Assembly: GCA_934444895.1 (NCBI GenBank)
Contig: CAKSDA010000042.1
Location: forward strand, 1-13,172
Length of the DNA: 13,172 nt
Direction: 5' to 3'
Source: an uncultured Eubacteriales bacterium
Lineage (GTDB): Bacteria > Bacillota > Clostridia > Oscillospirales > Acutalibacteraceae
Positions 1-6,302 of the stretch are shown piece after piece. A program made the translations under genes and the position numbers. Position 1 is the first letter of the stretch; every line of letters begins with the position of its first letter. A model generated the notes under the pieces. It was not told the DNA's origin. It did not search any database and worked only from the letters and a program-made list of their open reading frames with translations.

Positions 1-185
1 AAAACATGGTCCAATGCTTCATGACGCATTGAAGCAGCCTTAATATATATTGAAAGATTTTCTTTTACTTTATCCTGCCCTATATATTCGTTAAGGGTTT
101 TTGGTCTAAGTGACAGATCGATTTCCTCGTCATGATAGGTATATTCAGGAGCCACTATCCTATTTTCAAAATCCATTTCTTCCAT
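1..185 (-). CDS. ruvB: Holliday junction branch migration helicase RuvB, N-terminal fragment
   Basis: RuvB is the AAA+ motor that, with RuvA, drives branch migration of Holliday junctions during recombinational repair. Only about the first 61 codons lie in the window; the gene runs off the left edge. The visible residues contain the family's hallmark N-terminal block: LSLRPKTLNEYIGQ (about residues 24-37), followed by a helix leading to HEALDHVL. This last stretch is the segment immediately before the Walker A loop, which lies outside the window. The ATG at 185 is preceded by an AAGGGG box about 9 nt upstream; a second in-frame ATG at 176 is less favoured. It is the third gene of ruvCAB, separated from ruvA by a 70-bp AT-rich spacer with no visible terminator, so co-transcription is likely. 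Identification rests on the conserved N-terminus and on synteny with ruvA and ruvC. Confidence 0.93.
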   Translation of the reverse strand, partial: MEEMDFENRIVAPEYTYHDEEIDLSLRPKTLNEYIGQDKVKENLSIYIKAASMRHEALDHV

Positions 186-255
186 TTAGAATAACCCCTT
201 TAGTTAATATCTTTAATAAACATCTTTTTTAATAAGTAATAAAACAATTTTTTAA

Positions 256-858
256 TCAATATCTTCCTGATGACAGTTTTGCAAGAGCCTGCTTTATAAG
301 TTCCTCGGTAGGTAAGGAATGGTCAAGCGTTGCTAGAACCCTGTTAACCTCAACCTGTAAAAATCCCAGTGAAGTAAGTCCCGCAGAGGCATTTGCAATA
401 TTACCGGGTTTTACTGTAGAAACCGCCGGAGCCACACCAATAGAAGCAGACGGCACTTTACCTATCTTATCCTTAAGTTCCAAAACGATGCGTTGTGCAA
501 GCTTCGGCCCTACTCCGGACGCGGCAGTTAACGATTTGTGTTCCCCGGAAGCGATAATGGAATATATTGTATCCGGAGTATATTCGGAAAGAATTGCTAT
601 GCCGTATTTCGGTCCGACACCATTTACGGATGTAATAAGCTTAAAGCACTCCATTTCGTCCGCAGTATAAAATCCAAAAAGTTCTACATTATCCGTTCTG
701 ATTGCCATATATGTATATAAAAGCACTTCTTCTCCGTTTTCCGGCAATGAAGCTCTTGTTTTAAGCGAAACAGTGCATTTGTAACCTACACCGCCGCATT
801 CAACAACAGCAAATGAAGTATCTTTATATACAAGTTTACCATTTAGCGAGTATATCAT
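256..858 (-). CDS. ruvA: Holliday junction branch migration protein RuvA
   Basis: RuvA binds four-way DNA junctions as a tetramer and loads RuvB rings. At 200 residues it has the normal family length. The three expected domains are visible: an N-terminal OB-fold starting MIYSLNGKLV (residues 1-63), tandem helix-hairpin-helix motifs (LITSVNGVGPKYGIAIL, about 74-90, and AASGVGPKLAQRIVLEL, about 112-128), and a C-terminal RuvB-contacting three-helix domain (SAGLTSLGF to the end, about 158-195) after a flexible Ala/Val/Pro linker. Its ATG overlaps the ruvC stop in an ATGA arrangement (855-858), which indicates translational coupling. The Shine-Dalgarno sequence (GGTGGGATAAG) lies inside the end of ruvC. 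No unusual features. Confidence 0.98.
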   Translation of the reverse strand: MIYSLNGKLVYKDTSFAVVECGGVGYKCTVSLKTRASLPENGEEVLLYTYMAIRTDNVELFGFYTADEMECFKLITSVNGVGPKYGIAILSEYTPDTIYSIIASGEHKSLTAASGVGPKLAQRIVLELKDKIGKVPSASIGVAPAVSTVKPGNIANASAGLTSLGFLQVEVNRVLATLDHSLPTEELIKQALAKLSSGRY

Positions 859-1361
859 CTTATCCCACCGTTCATTTTTTTAAATATTAAAGAAGAAGCA
901 CTGTGGCAATGGCATATAGCCATTGCCAGCGCATCCGCCGTATCATCAGGCTTCGGCGTTTTTTCAAGGCACAAAAGGCGCCTTGTAAGTTCCATAACCT
1001 GAGCTTTGGGAGCCTTTCCGTATCCCGTTACAGCCTGTTTTACCTGCAAAGGGGTGTATTCATATATCGGAACATTATTATTTCTTGCAGAAAGAAGAAT
1101 TACACCTCTTGCCTGGGCAACATCGATTGCCGTGGTTGTGTTAGTGTTGAAGAAAAGTTTTTCAACCGACAAAGCATCAGGTTTGTATTTTTGTATTATA
1201 TCGCAAACACCATCGTATATAGTCTTAAGTCTTGTAGGAAACTCGACCCCCGCCTTTGTGGTAACGGCTCCAAATTCAATCGGTTTGAATCTGTTATTTG
1301 AATATTCCACAACACCGTAACCAACAATAGCATACCCCGGATCTATACCCAGAACCCGCAA
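855..1361 (-). CDS. ruvC: Crossover junction endodeoxyribonuclease RuvC
   Basis: RuvC is the metal-dependent resolvase that nicks Holliday junctions symmetrically. The 168-residue protein has the usual length and a complete RNase H-like active site: D7 in LGIDPGYAIVGYG, E67 in SVEKLFF, and D140 and D143 in KPDDTADALAMAICH. These correspond to the four acidic residues of the E. coli enzyme. The start codon is TTG at 1361, supported by an AGGCGGTG ribosome binding site just upstream and by exact alignment of the canonical MRVLGIDPG N-terminus; no ATG is available. It is first in the ruvCAB operon, transcribed from the promoter at 1423-1451. The C-terminal 20 residues are poorly conserved, as is normal for the family. 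Confidence 0.98.
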   Translation of the reverse strand: MRVLGIDPGYAIVGYGVVEYSNNRFKPIEFGAVTTKAGVEFPTRLKTIYDGVCDIIQKYKPDALSVEKLFFNTNTTTAIDVAQARGVILLSARNNNVPIYEYTPLQVKQAVTGYGKAPKAQVMELTRRLLCLEKTPKPDDTADALAMAICHCHSASSLIFKKMNGGIR

Positions 1362-1422
1362 AATAACACCGCCTGTTTAAAACATTTGTTTTGTAGGTCA
1401 TTATACAAAACAACCCAGTATG

Positions 1423-1451
1423 ATTATACCACAACTGCATATGTTCAGCAA
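1423..1451 (-). promoter_or_regulatory. SigA-type promoter of ruvCAB
   Basis: Read on the minus strand, TTGCTG (1446-1451) and TATAAT (1423-1428) are separated by exactly 17 bp, and a TGn extension precedes the -10. Transcription would start near 1416, giving a leader of about 55 nt before the TTG start of ruvC. A second TATAAT at 1400-1405 has no matching -35. There is no obvious SOS (LexA/DinR) box in this interval, so the operon looks constitutively transcribed, but the box could be missed by eye. Confidence 0.75.
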
Positions 1452-1696
1452 TAGATTTTTTAACAGGAACGAGGAAAAGCCAATCCTCAGCAATATTAAA
1501 TTAACATGAAGTGTCATTTTTAAGAATCTACTGTTAAAAACTTGCACTAAGGCAAACAGGAATAACTCCTAATCTGTTTTTTAAACGCAAAGCCGCAATA
1601 TGGCAATATAAAAGGCAAAGGCCAAATCACAGCGGATTTTAATGTCAAAGGATTAGTGTTACAGGACTCGGTCATAATCGCAAAGGCAGTTTTTAA

Positions 1697-1725
1697 TTGA
1701 CTAATTGCATGATATGTGCTATAAT
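1697..1725 (+). promoter_or_regulatory. Near-consensus SigA promoter for the small membrane protein gene
   Basis: TTGACT (1697-1702), 17 bp, then TATAAT (1720-1725) with a TG at 1717-1718 forming an extended -10. This is one of the best promoter matches in the window. The predicted start near 1732 gives a leader of about 95 nt that is A/T-rich, with only a weak potential hairpin around 1741-1770. The strength of the match suggests that the downstream gene is well expressed. Confidence 0.85.
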
Positions 1726-1827
1726 TAAGCTACTTTAACAAAAACTTTGCTTGTTTTGCAGGTTTTTTATTGAAAATATTTACAGTTTTGGTAAATTATA
1801 TTTTAAAAGTGTTTTAGGAGTAATTTT

Positions 1828-2175
1828 ATGGCTTCAATTTTTCCGTTAACCGGTGATTCCGGTATTTCGCCTATCATTATTGTTATAATGATAATATGCG
1901 CTGTTGTTATTATAGCGTGCTATATTTGGGCATTGGTCTTAAACAAGAAAAATTCAAAAATTAAAACAACGGTTATAACCGTAACAGATGATCTTGAAAC
2001 AGATGTTAATACCGTTGAAGATATTGAAAAATCAGACGGCGCATCGGCAGACGGTGCTAACGAAAGCACTGATGAAAGCAATGACAACTCTGAAGATACG
2101 GAAAAGTTTGATTTTTCAGATGATTTTGAAGATGCTGACGGCTCTGACAATACAGATAATAATACGGATAATTAA
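1828..2175 (+). CDS. Small single-pass membrane protein with N-terminal LPxTG-like signal and acidic tail
   Basis: A 115-residue protein of unknown function. The sequence shows three parts: a short head with FPLTGDSG (residues 5-12), one very hydrophobic membrane segment (about 14-38), then a basic stop (NKKNSKIK) and a long, highly acidic Ser/Asp/Glu/Asn-rich tail (about 51-115) that is probably disordered. The order FPxTG, hydrophobic span, positive residues is that of a sortase cell-wall sorting signal, but it sits at the N-terminus with no preceding signal peptide. By the positive-inside rule the N-terminus would face outward and the acidic tail the cytoplasm. The ATG has an AGGAG box 7 nt upstream (1816-1820), a strong promoter at 1697-1725 and a hairpin after the stop. 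I do not know a function. Small clostridial proteins called LPXTG-anchor-domain proteins may be relatives. Confidence 0.8.
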   Translation: MASIFPLTGDSGISPIIIVIMIICAVVIIACYIWALVLNKKNSKIKTTVITVTDDLETDVNTVEDIEKSDGASADGANESTDESNDNSEDTEKFDFSDDFEDADGSDNTDNNTDN

Positions 2176-2194
2176 AATTTTCCGCTAAGCCATT

Positions 2195-2243
2195 AAAGCG
2201 CTGAAATAGAATTAATTTAAACATAATTCTATTTCGGCGCTTT
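2195..2243 (+). terminator. Long stem-loop after the small membrane protein gene
   Basis: Arms 2195-2214 and 2224-2243 pair over 20 bp with a single G-U wobble around a 9-nt loop. The GC-rich base of the stem (AAAGCGC/GCGCTTT) is followed by AAAATTT rather than a clean T-tract, so termination could be incomplete. The stem ends 25 nt before the ATG of the AlkD-like gene and leaves its ribosome binding site free. It may therefore terminate, attenuate or stabilise the upstream message. Confidence 0.6.
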
Positions 2244-2267
2244 AAAATTTCAAAAAGGAATATTTAT

Positions 2268-2957
2268 ATGAACGAATTACAAAAAGAACTTTTTAAACTG
2301 CAGGATAAAAAATTCAAACTTTTCACCGCAAAGCTTAATCCTGATGTAGATAAAGAAAAAATAATAGGCATACGCGTTCCTGTTTTAAGGGATTTTGCAA
2401 AAACCTTTTCAAATTTTTATGATACTTCGGAATTTTTAAGTTCCCTGCCCCATGAATACCATGAAGAAAACAATCTACACGCTTTTTTAATTGAAAAAAT
2501 AAAGGATTATGATTCTGCGATAAGAGAGGTTAACAGATTTTTGCCTTATATAGATTCTTGGGACACCTGCGATATGATGTCGCCCAAAATTTTTAAAAAG
2601 AATTCAGAAAAACTAATTTCGGAAATTTACAAATGGACTGCTTCAAAAGATGTGTACGCTGTAAGGTTCGGAATACTTTGCCTTATGAAATATTACCTGG
2701 ATGAAAATTTTTCGGTAAAATATCTTGAGCATGTGGCAAGTATTAAATCTTGTGAATATTACATAAACATGATGTGCGCGTGGTATTTTGCCACTGCCCT
2801 TGCAAAGCAATACGACAGCTCTGTTATATTCTTTGAAAAAAAGATTTTAAACGAATTTGTTCACAATAAGGCAATTCAAAAGGCTGTTGAAAGCTACAGA
2901 GTTACAAGTGAGCACAAAGAGTACTTAAAAAATCTTAAAATAAAATCCAAAAAGTGA
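2268..2957 (+). CDS. AlkD-like DNA alkylation repair protein (HEAT-like repeat DNA glycosylase)
   Basis: This is a DNA alkylation repair protein of the AlkC/AlkD superfamily, whose HEAT-like repeats wrap damaged duplex DNA and excise cationic alkylated bases without base flipping. The 229-residue length fits. The first helices (IIGIRVPVLRDFAK, about 32-45) and IDSWDTCDMM (about 95-104) are typical. Residues positioned like the Bacillus cereus AlkD active-site set are present: W98, D102, R133 and W172, with spacings close to AlkD's W109, D113, R148 and W187, so activity is plausible. The ATG has an AAGGA box about 9 nt upstream. No separate promoter is evident; the gene may depend on read-through of the preceding hairpin. 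It ends at a bidirectional terminator. The exact substrate preference (3- or 7-methyl purines, or bulky adducts) cannot be read from the sequence. Confidence 0.92.
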   Translation: MNELQKELFKLQDKKFKLFTAKLNPDVDKEKIIGIRVPVLRDFAKTFSNFYDTSEFLSSLPHEYHEENNLHAFLIEKIKDYDSAIREVNRFLPYIDSWDTCDMMSPKIFKKNSEKLISEIYKWTASKDVYAVRFGILCLMKYYLDENFSVKYLEHVASIKSCEYYINMMCAWYFATALAKQYDSSVIFFEKKILNEFVHNKAIQKAVESYRVTSEHKEYLKNLKIKSKK

Positions 2958-2997
2958 TATTAATAAAATTAAAACATTAATATTAAGAAATAAAAAG

Positions 2998-3045
2998 TCC
3001 TGATGTCAAGAGGCTATAATCGGCCCCTTTAACATCAGGATTTTT
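2998..3045. terminator. Bidirectional terminator between convergent genes
   Basis: Arms TCCTGATGT (2998-3006) and ACATCAGGA (3032-3040) pair perfectly, and an inner GC-rich stem (around AGAGGC/GGCCCCTT) lies between them. TTTTT follows on the plus strand and a CTTTTTA run follows on the minus strand. It can therefore end both the AlkD-like gene and the convergent 62-aa gene. Confidence 0.88.
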
Positions 3046-3082
3046 AATAGCATAGAATTATTTCACACTATATAAAAATTTC

Positions 3083-3271
3083 TTATTTCATTAAAGTCTG
3101 AACGCCTTCAACAAAATCTCCGACTGCACGAAACGCTTTTGAAGTGCCTTTGGTTATTGCCTTTTTTGTGCTTTTGGAGTTAAGCATTGCTTTTCCGGCT
3201 GTAAGAACAACTGCTCCTGCAACCATACCTGTTCCCATACCTTTAACAAAACTTGATGCTGATTTATTCAT
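3083..3271 (-). CDS. Small Gly/Ala-rich membrane-associated protein, unknown function
   Basis: A 62-residue protein. A Gly-rich hydrophobic segment (about 11-30, GMGTGMVAGAVVLTAGKAML) follows a short polar N-terminus. A basic stretch (SKSTKKAITKG, about 32-42) and an amphipathic C-terminal helix (AFRAVGDFVEGVQTLMK) follow it. This resembles short YtxH-like or phage-holin-like clostridial proteins in general architecture, but I cannot name a family. The start is supported by AGGGGGA about 6 nt upstream of the ATG. The gene is bounded upstream by the terminator at 3322-3355 and downstream by the one at 2998-3045, so it should be its own transcription unit. I could not identify a convincing promoter in the 50 bp between the upstream terminator and the start. 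Confidence 0.7.
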   Translation of the reverse strand: MNKSASSFVKGMGTGMVAGAVVLTAGKAMLNSKSTKKAITKGTSKAFRAVGDFVEGVQTLMK

Positions 3272-3321
3272 ATTAAGTCCCCCTAAAATTATTGTTTATC
3301 TATAATATTTGTAAAAAACAA

Positions 3322-3355
3322 AAAAATATAACACCCAAAAGGATGTTATATTTTT
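3322..3355 (-). terminator. Rho-independent terminator downstream of the phosphoglycerate mutase gene
   Basis: AAAAATATAACA (3322-3333) and TGTTATATTTTT (3344-3355) form a perfect 12-bp stem, extended by two C-G pairs next to a 4-nt AAAA loop after one mismatch. On the minus strand it is followed by further T residues. It lies about 118 nt past the mutase stop codon and just before the 62-aa gene. The symmetric A/T flanks allow activity in both directions. Confidence 0.8.
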
Positions 3356-3472
3356 ACAATTTTATTTTTTAAAATTTTCTGATTTATTAGAACCTTGTTT
3401 TGCAATCAATAGGGACAGATTGGTTATAGCTTACAAAACTCCCCTGTATCTTAGCTTCTTGTTTTTTATGAT

Positions 3473-4687
3473 TTATTTTTTATCCTTTCCAATAAATCTG
3501 TCAATTAAACCCGGTCCGTAATCAATATAATTACCGGTTTCAGCAGCAGTTTTTTCGTTAATCGATTTAACGCCTTGAACCGCCTTTTCGCTATTATAAA
3601 TAACATACGGCACCGGATCGCCGACATGAGTACGCACCGAAAGCGGTGTAGGGTGATCAGGCATTACAAGAATACTATGCGGCTGACCTTTTAAATATTC
3701 CATCATAGGTCCGGCAACCAATTTGTCAATAAGTTCTATTGAACGAACCTTGTTTTCAACCTCTCCCCTATGTCCGCATTCGTCAGGAGCTTCCATATGG
3801 ATGTAAACATAATCGATTCCCTCGTCAAAGAGCTTTATTGCCGCGTCTTTCTTCGCCGTAAAATCGGTGTCAATATATCCGGTTACACCTTTAACATCCG
3901 GAACCTGCATATTGGCGCATTTGCCTATTCCTTTTAAAAGATCCACTGCTGAAACTATACCGCCGGAAATACCGTTTTTAGCCTTAAAATCTTCAAGCAA
4001 AGGTTTTCTGCCTTCACCCCAAAGCCATATTGAATTTGCAGGTCTTCTTTTGTTTTCGATTCTTTTTTTATTAACGGGATGATCTTTTAATAGATCGTAG
4101 CTTTTTTTCATAAGTTCAATAAGAGGTTTGGCATTTTCACAGCTGCTCAGATACTCACCGATAACTCTTCCGCTTATATCGTGCGGAGGGGTCATTGTTC
4201 CCAAATCGGTTGTTCCGTTTTTTATAACCAAGCAGTGCCTGTAGCTTACGCCTGAATAAAACTTATAAATTTCATTACCCAAATTTTTGTTTACATAATC
4301 AATAAGTTCGGCGGCTTCACCGGTTGAAATATCGTCGGCGCAATAATCTACCATCGTTTTGTCGCTGTAATTTTTTTCGTCGGAAAGCGTAACCAAATTG
4401 CAGCGCATAGAAACATCTGTATCTTTTAAATCAATTCCTATACTTGCAGCCTCTAATGGAGACCGTCCGGTGTAGCAGACCTTTGGATCGTATCCCAAAA
4501 CCGAAAGATTGGCAACATCGCTTCCCGGCTTAAGCCCGTCTGCTACCGTTTTGCATAGTCCCACTTCTCCGTTTTGTGCCAAAAAATCTATATTCGGTTT
4601 AAAAGCTTTTTCCATGGGCGTTTTGCCGCCCAGTTCTAAAACGGGATAATCAGCCATTCCGTCAAGTAACATTACAAGATATTTCAA
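3473..4687 (-). CDS. apgM: Archaeal-type cofactor-independent phosphoglycerate mutase (ApgM family)
   Basis: An alkaline-phosphatase-superfamily enzyme expected to interconvert 3- and 2-phosphoglycerate in glycolysis, using two metal ions and a phosphoserine intermediate. Residues numbered from TTG 4687: D9 in LDGMADYP, the nucleophile S56 in KPGSDVANLSVLGYDP, E299, D302 and H306 in EAPDECGH, D344 and H345 in MPDHPTP, and H354 in VRTHVGDPVP. All expected metal-site elements are present. The start: a longer frame begins at GTG 4696, but GGAG overlaps that codon, while TTG 4687 sits 8 nt after GGAG and gives the family N-terminus MKYLVMLLDGMADYP, hence 404 residues. Caution: the bacterial branch of this family has been proposed to be homoserine kinase in organisms lacking ThrB. 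No threonine gene is visible here. It lies 157 bp downstream of the LeuA-like gene on the same strand. Confidence 0.9.
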   Translation of the reverse strand: MKYLVMLLDGMADYPVLELGGKTPMEKAFKPNIDFLAQNGEVGLCKTVADGLKPGSDVANLSVLGYDPKVCYTGRSPLEAASIGIDLKDTDVSMRCNLVTLSDEKNYSDKTMVDYCADDISTGEAAELIDYVNKNLGNEIYKFYSGVSYRHCLVIKNGTTDLGTMTPPHDISGRVIGEYLSSCENAKPLIELMKKSYDLLKDHPVNKKRIENKRRPANSIWLWGEGRKPLLEDFKAKNGISGGIVSAVDLLKGIGKCANMQVPDVKGVTGYIDTDFTAKKDAAIKLFDEGIDYVYIHMEAPDECGHRGEVENKVRSIELIDKLVAGPMMEYLKGQPHSILVMPDHPTPLSVRTHVGDPVPYVIYNSEKAVQGVKSINEKTAAETGNYIDYGPGLIDRFIGKDKK

Positions 4688-4844
4688 AATAATCACTCCG
4701 TGTTTTATATATGCACTATTTTATATATGTACCTTATATATTTTATAAATGTCCTTAAATATATCATTGCATCTTATATATCTTTTAATATGTTATTACA
4801 TATGTCTTTAGGCAATCAGGTATAAGACAAATAGGTATAAGCCG
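4688..4844 (-). other. AT-rich spacer between LeuA-like gene and apgM
   Basis: About 157 bp of very AT-rich DNA. It contains repeated TTATATAT(G) words (for example at 4705, 4721 and 4774), a perfect ATATGT-TATT-ACATAT palindrome (4788-4803), and a tandem 15-bp near-repeat ending in GGTATAA (4811-4825 and 4826-4840, 12 of 15 identical). No terminator is visible, so apgM may be partly read through from the upstream gene. Many TATA-like words prevent picking one promoter. Confidence 0.45.
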
Positions 4845-6239
4845 TTAATCGGTGCGGCTTTCTCTTAATGTAAGCAAATGCGGCAAATGAAGTTTAACCT
4901 GATGTTCAAGTTCATTATCGCCTATAACGGTAGTGCGACCGTTTTCATACTCACTGTCAACCCAAGCCTTTATTTTGGCTACCCCGGGATCTTCCTTCGA
5001 TATCTTATTTTCATCTGCCAGCAAGAAATATGTATTAATCCATGCAGCAATTCCCGCAAGTCCTGAATGAGCGTCTATCAGCACCATAGGAGGTCTGCCC
5101 AGTATGTCCGTTGTATTAAATATACTGTAAATTTCCTCATCTTTATTAAGACCGTCCGCATGTATTCCTGCCCTTGTAGCATTAAACGCGCGACCTACGA
5201 AGGGGGTTCTGGGCGGAATTTCAAACTTAAGCTCATTTTCAAAATATTCGGCGATTTCGGTAATAACTCTGGGATTCATACCACCGGTACTGCCCTTTAT
5301 CTGGCAATATTCAACCACCATTGCTTCAAGCGGAGTATTTCCGGTTCTTTCACCAATTCCCAGAAGCGATGTGTTAACCGACGCACAACCGTAAAGCCAT
5401 GCGGTAACAGAATTCGGAACGGCATTATAAAAATCATTATGGCCATGCCACTCAAGATATTCGCTAGGTACTCCAGAATAATTTGTAAGACCGTAAATTA
5501 TCTGCTGGATATTTCTGGGCAAAACAACACCCGGTATTGACGAACCCAGTCCCAAAGTATCGCAAGCGCGAATTTTTATTGGGGTTTTAGCTTCTCTTGA
5601 AAGCTTCATAAGTTTTTCGGCGAAGGGAAGCACAAATCCAAAAAAGTCCGCCCTTGTAATATCTTCAAAATGGCACCGCGGAACTACTCCGGCATCAAGT
5701 GCGGCGCAAATTACCTTTAAGTATTTATTGATTGCCTGTTCCCTATCTAATTTTAATTTTTTGTATATATGATAGTCGGAGCAGGAAACCAAAATACCCG
5801 TTTCTTTAATTTCCATATCCTTAACAAGCTGAAAATCCTTTTCGTTTGCACGAATCCAGGATGTTATTTCCGGAAAATCGTAACCGAGTTCGCGGCACTT
5901 TTCAACGGCCTCTTTATCTTTAGCAGAATAAAGGAAAAACTCACTCTGACGAATTATTCCGCTGTTGTTATCCAGCTTATTAAGCAAGGAATAAAGATGA
6001 ACTATTTCATCAACTGTATATGGTGAGCGGGCCTGTTGACCATCGCGGAATGTTGTATCGGTAATATATATCTTTTCAGGCAAGTTCATAGGAACAATTC
6101 GCTGATTAAAAATAAGTTTAGGAATTTCATTATATGGATACATATTTCTGAAGTAATTTCCCTCAGGGGGATTGTAATAATTGTATCCAAGCTCCAAAAG
6201 TCCGCTTTTTTTATTTAATTTAGGTTTCATATTTGCCAT
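4845..6239 (-). CDS. DRE-TIM metallolyase of the 2-isopropylmalate/homocitrate/Re-citrate synthase family
   Basis: An acyl-CoA:2-oxoacid Claisen-condensing enzyme of the HMGL-like superfamily. Visible in the 464 residues: a ~50-residue N-terminal extension, the first strand with ITDTTFRDGQQA (R65, D66), RCHFEDITRAD (about 188-198), CDTLGLG (about 226-232), the metal-binding EWHGHND (H265, H267), GIGERTGNTPLEA (about 294-306) and AGIHADG (about 357-363). The LeuA-type C-terminal regulatory domain for leucine is absent, so it is unlikely to be the main isopropylmalate synthase. Relatives of this kind in anaerobes are annotated as 2-isopropylmalate or homocitrate synthases. The Re-face citrate synthase of Clostridium kluyveri belongs to the same superfamily, which makes Re-citrate synthase a reasonable but unproven assignment. 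Start: ATG 6239 with AGGAG 11 nt upstream; ATG 6230 is possible. Two palindromes precede it. Confidence 0.85.
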   Translation of the reverse strand: MANMKPKLNKKSGLLELGYNYYNPPEGNYFRNMYPYNEIPKLIFNQRIVPMNLPEKIYITDTTFRDGQQARSPYTVDEIVHLYSLLNKLDNNSGIIRQSEFFLYSAKDKEAVEKCRELGYDFPEITSWIRANEKDFQLVKDMEIKETGILVSCSDYHIYKKLKLDREQAINKYLKVICAALDAGVVPRCHFEDITRADFFGFVLPFAEKLMKLSREAKTPIKIRACDTLGLGSSIPGVVLPRNIQQIIYGLTNYSGVPSEYLEWHGHNDFYNAVPNSVTAWLYGCASVNTSLLGIGERTGNTPLEAMVVEYCQIKGSTGGMNPRVITEIAEYFENELKFEIPPRTPFVGRAFNATRAGIHADGLNKDEEIYSIFNTTDILGRPPMVLIDAHSGLAGIAAWINTYFLLADENKISKEDPGVAKIKAWVDSEYENGRTTVIGDNELEHQVKLHLPHLLTLRESRTD

Positions 6240-6259
6240 TTAAAAAAGCTCTCCTAACG

Positions 6260-6302
6260 CATAAAATTGCCATTTTATGTAGTATAGACTATTGATAATC
6301 AA
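6260..6302 (-). promoter_or_regulatory. Operator-like inverted repeats upstream of the LeuA-like gene
   Basis: A perfect 8-4-8 inverted repeat, CATAAAAT-TGCC-ATTTTATG (6260-6279), lies 4 bp upstream of the AGGAG box (plus-strand CTCCT, 6251-6255). A second perfect 5-1-5 palindrome, TTGAT-A-ATCAA, is at 6292-6302. A TATACT (6281-6286, minus) between them could be a -10, but no good -35 is at the right distance. The first repeat could act as a repressor site or as a weak RNA hairpin shielding the ribosome binding site. Confidence 0.45.

Larger units (their letters stand above)
1362..1827. other. Gene-poor intergenic region between divergent ruvC and small membrane protein gene
   Basis: About 466 bp without a convincing gene. 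It holds the ruvCAB promoter (1423-1451, minus), the promoter of the downstream small membrane protein gene (1697-1725, plus), and between them about 245 bp with no clear terminator, tRNA or structured RNA. One short minus-strand open frame of 42 codons (1547-1675) lies in it but lacks a ribosome binding site; it is discussed as a finding. The middle part is slightly less AT-rich than the flanks, which may mean a decayed gene or a dispersed repeat. Confidence 0.5.

Noticed and set aside
903..1301. Plus-strand open frame of 132 codons opposite ruvC
   Set aside because: Antisense to an unambiguous ruvC with all catalytic residues; the composition is that of a shadow frame.
1741..1770. Possible attenuator hairpin in the leader of the small membrane protein gene
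   Set aside because: Only about seven interrupted pairs can form and the following T-run is part of general AT-richness; too weak to annotate.
3402..3422. CAATC...GATTG inverted repeat downstream of apgM
   Set aside because: Five-base-pair arms are expected by chance in this AT-rich DNA; the real terminator is at 3322-3355.
5067..5540. Plus-strand open frame of 157 codons
   Set aside because: It is antisense to the highly conserved LeuA-like enzyme, has no ribosome binding site, and encodes a Cys/Arg/Tyr-rich peptide typical of shadow frames.
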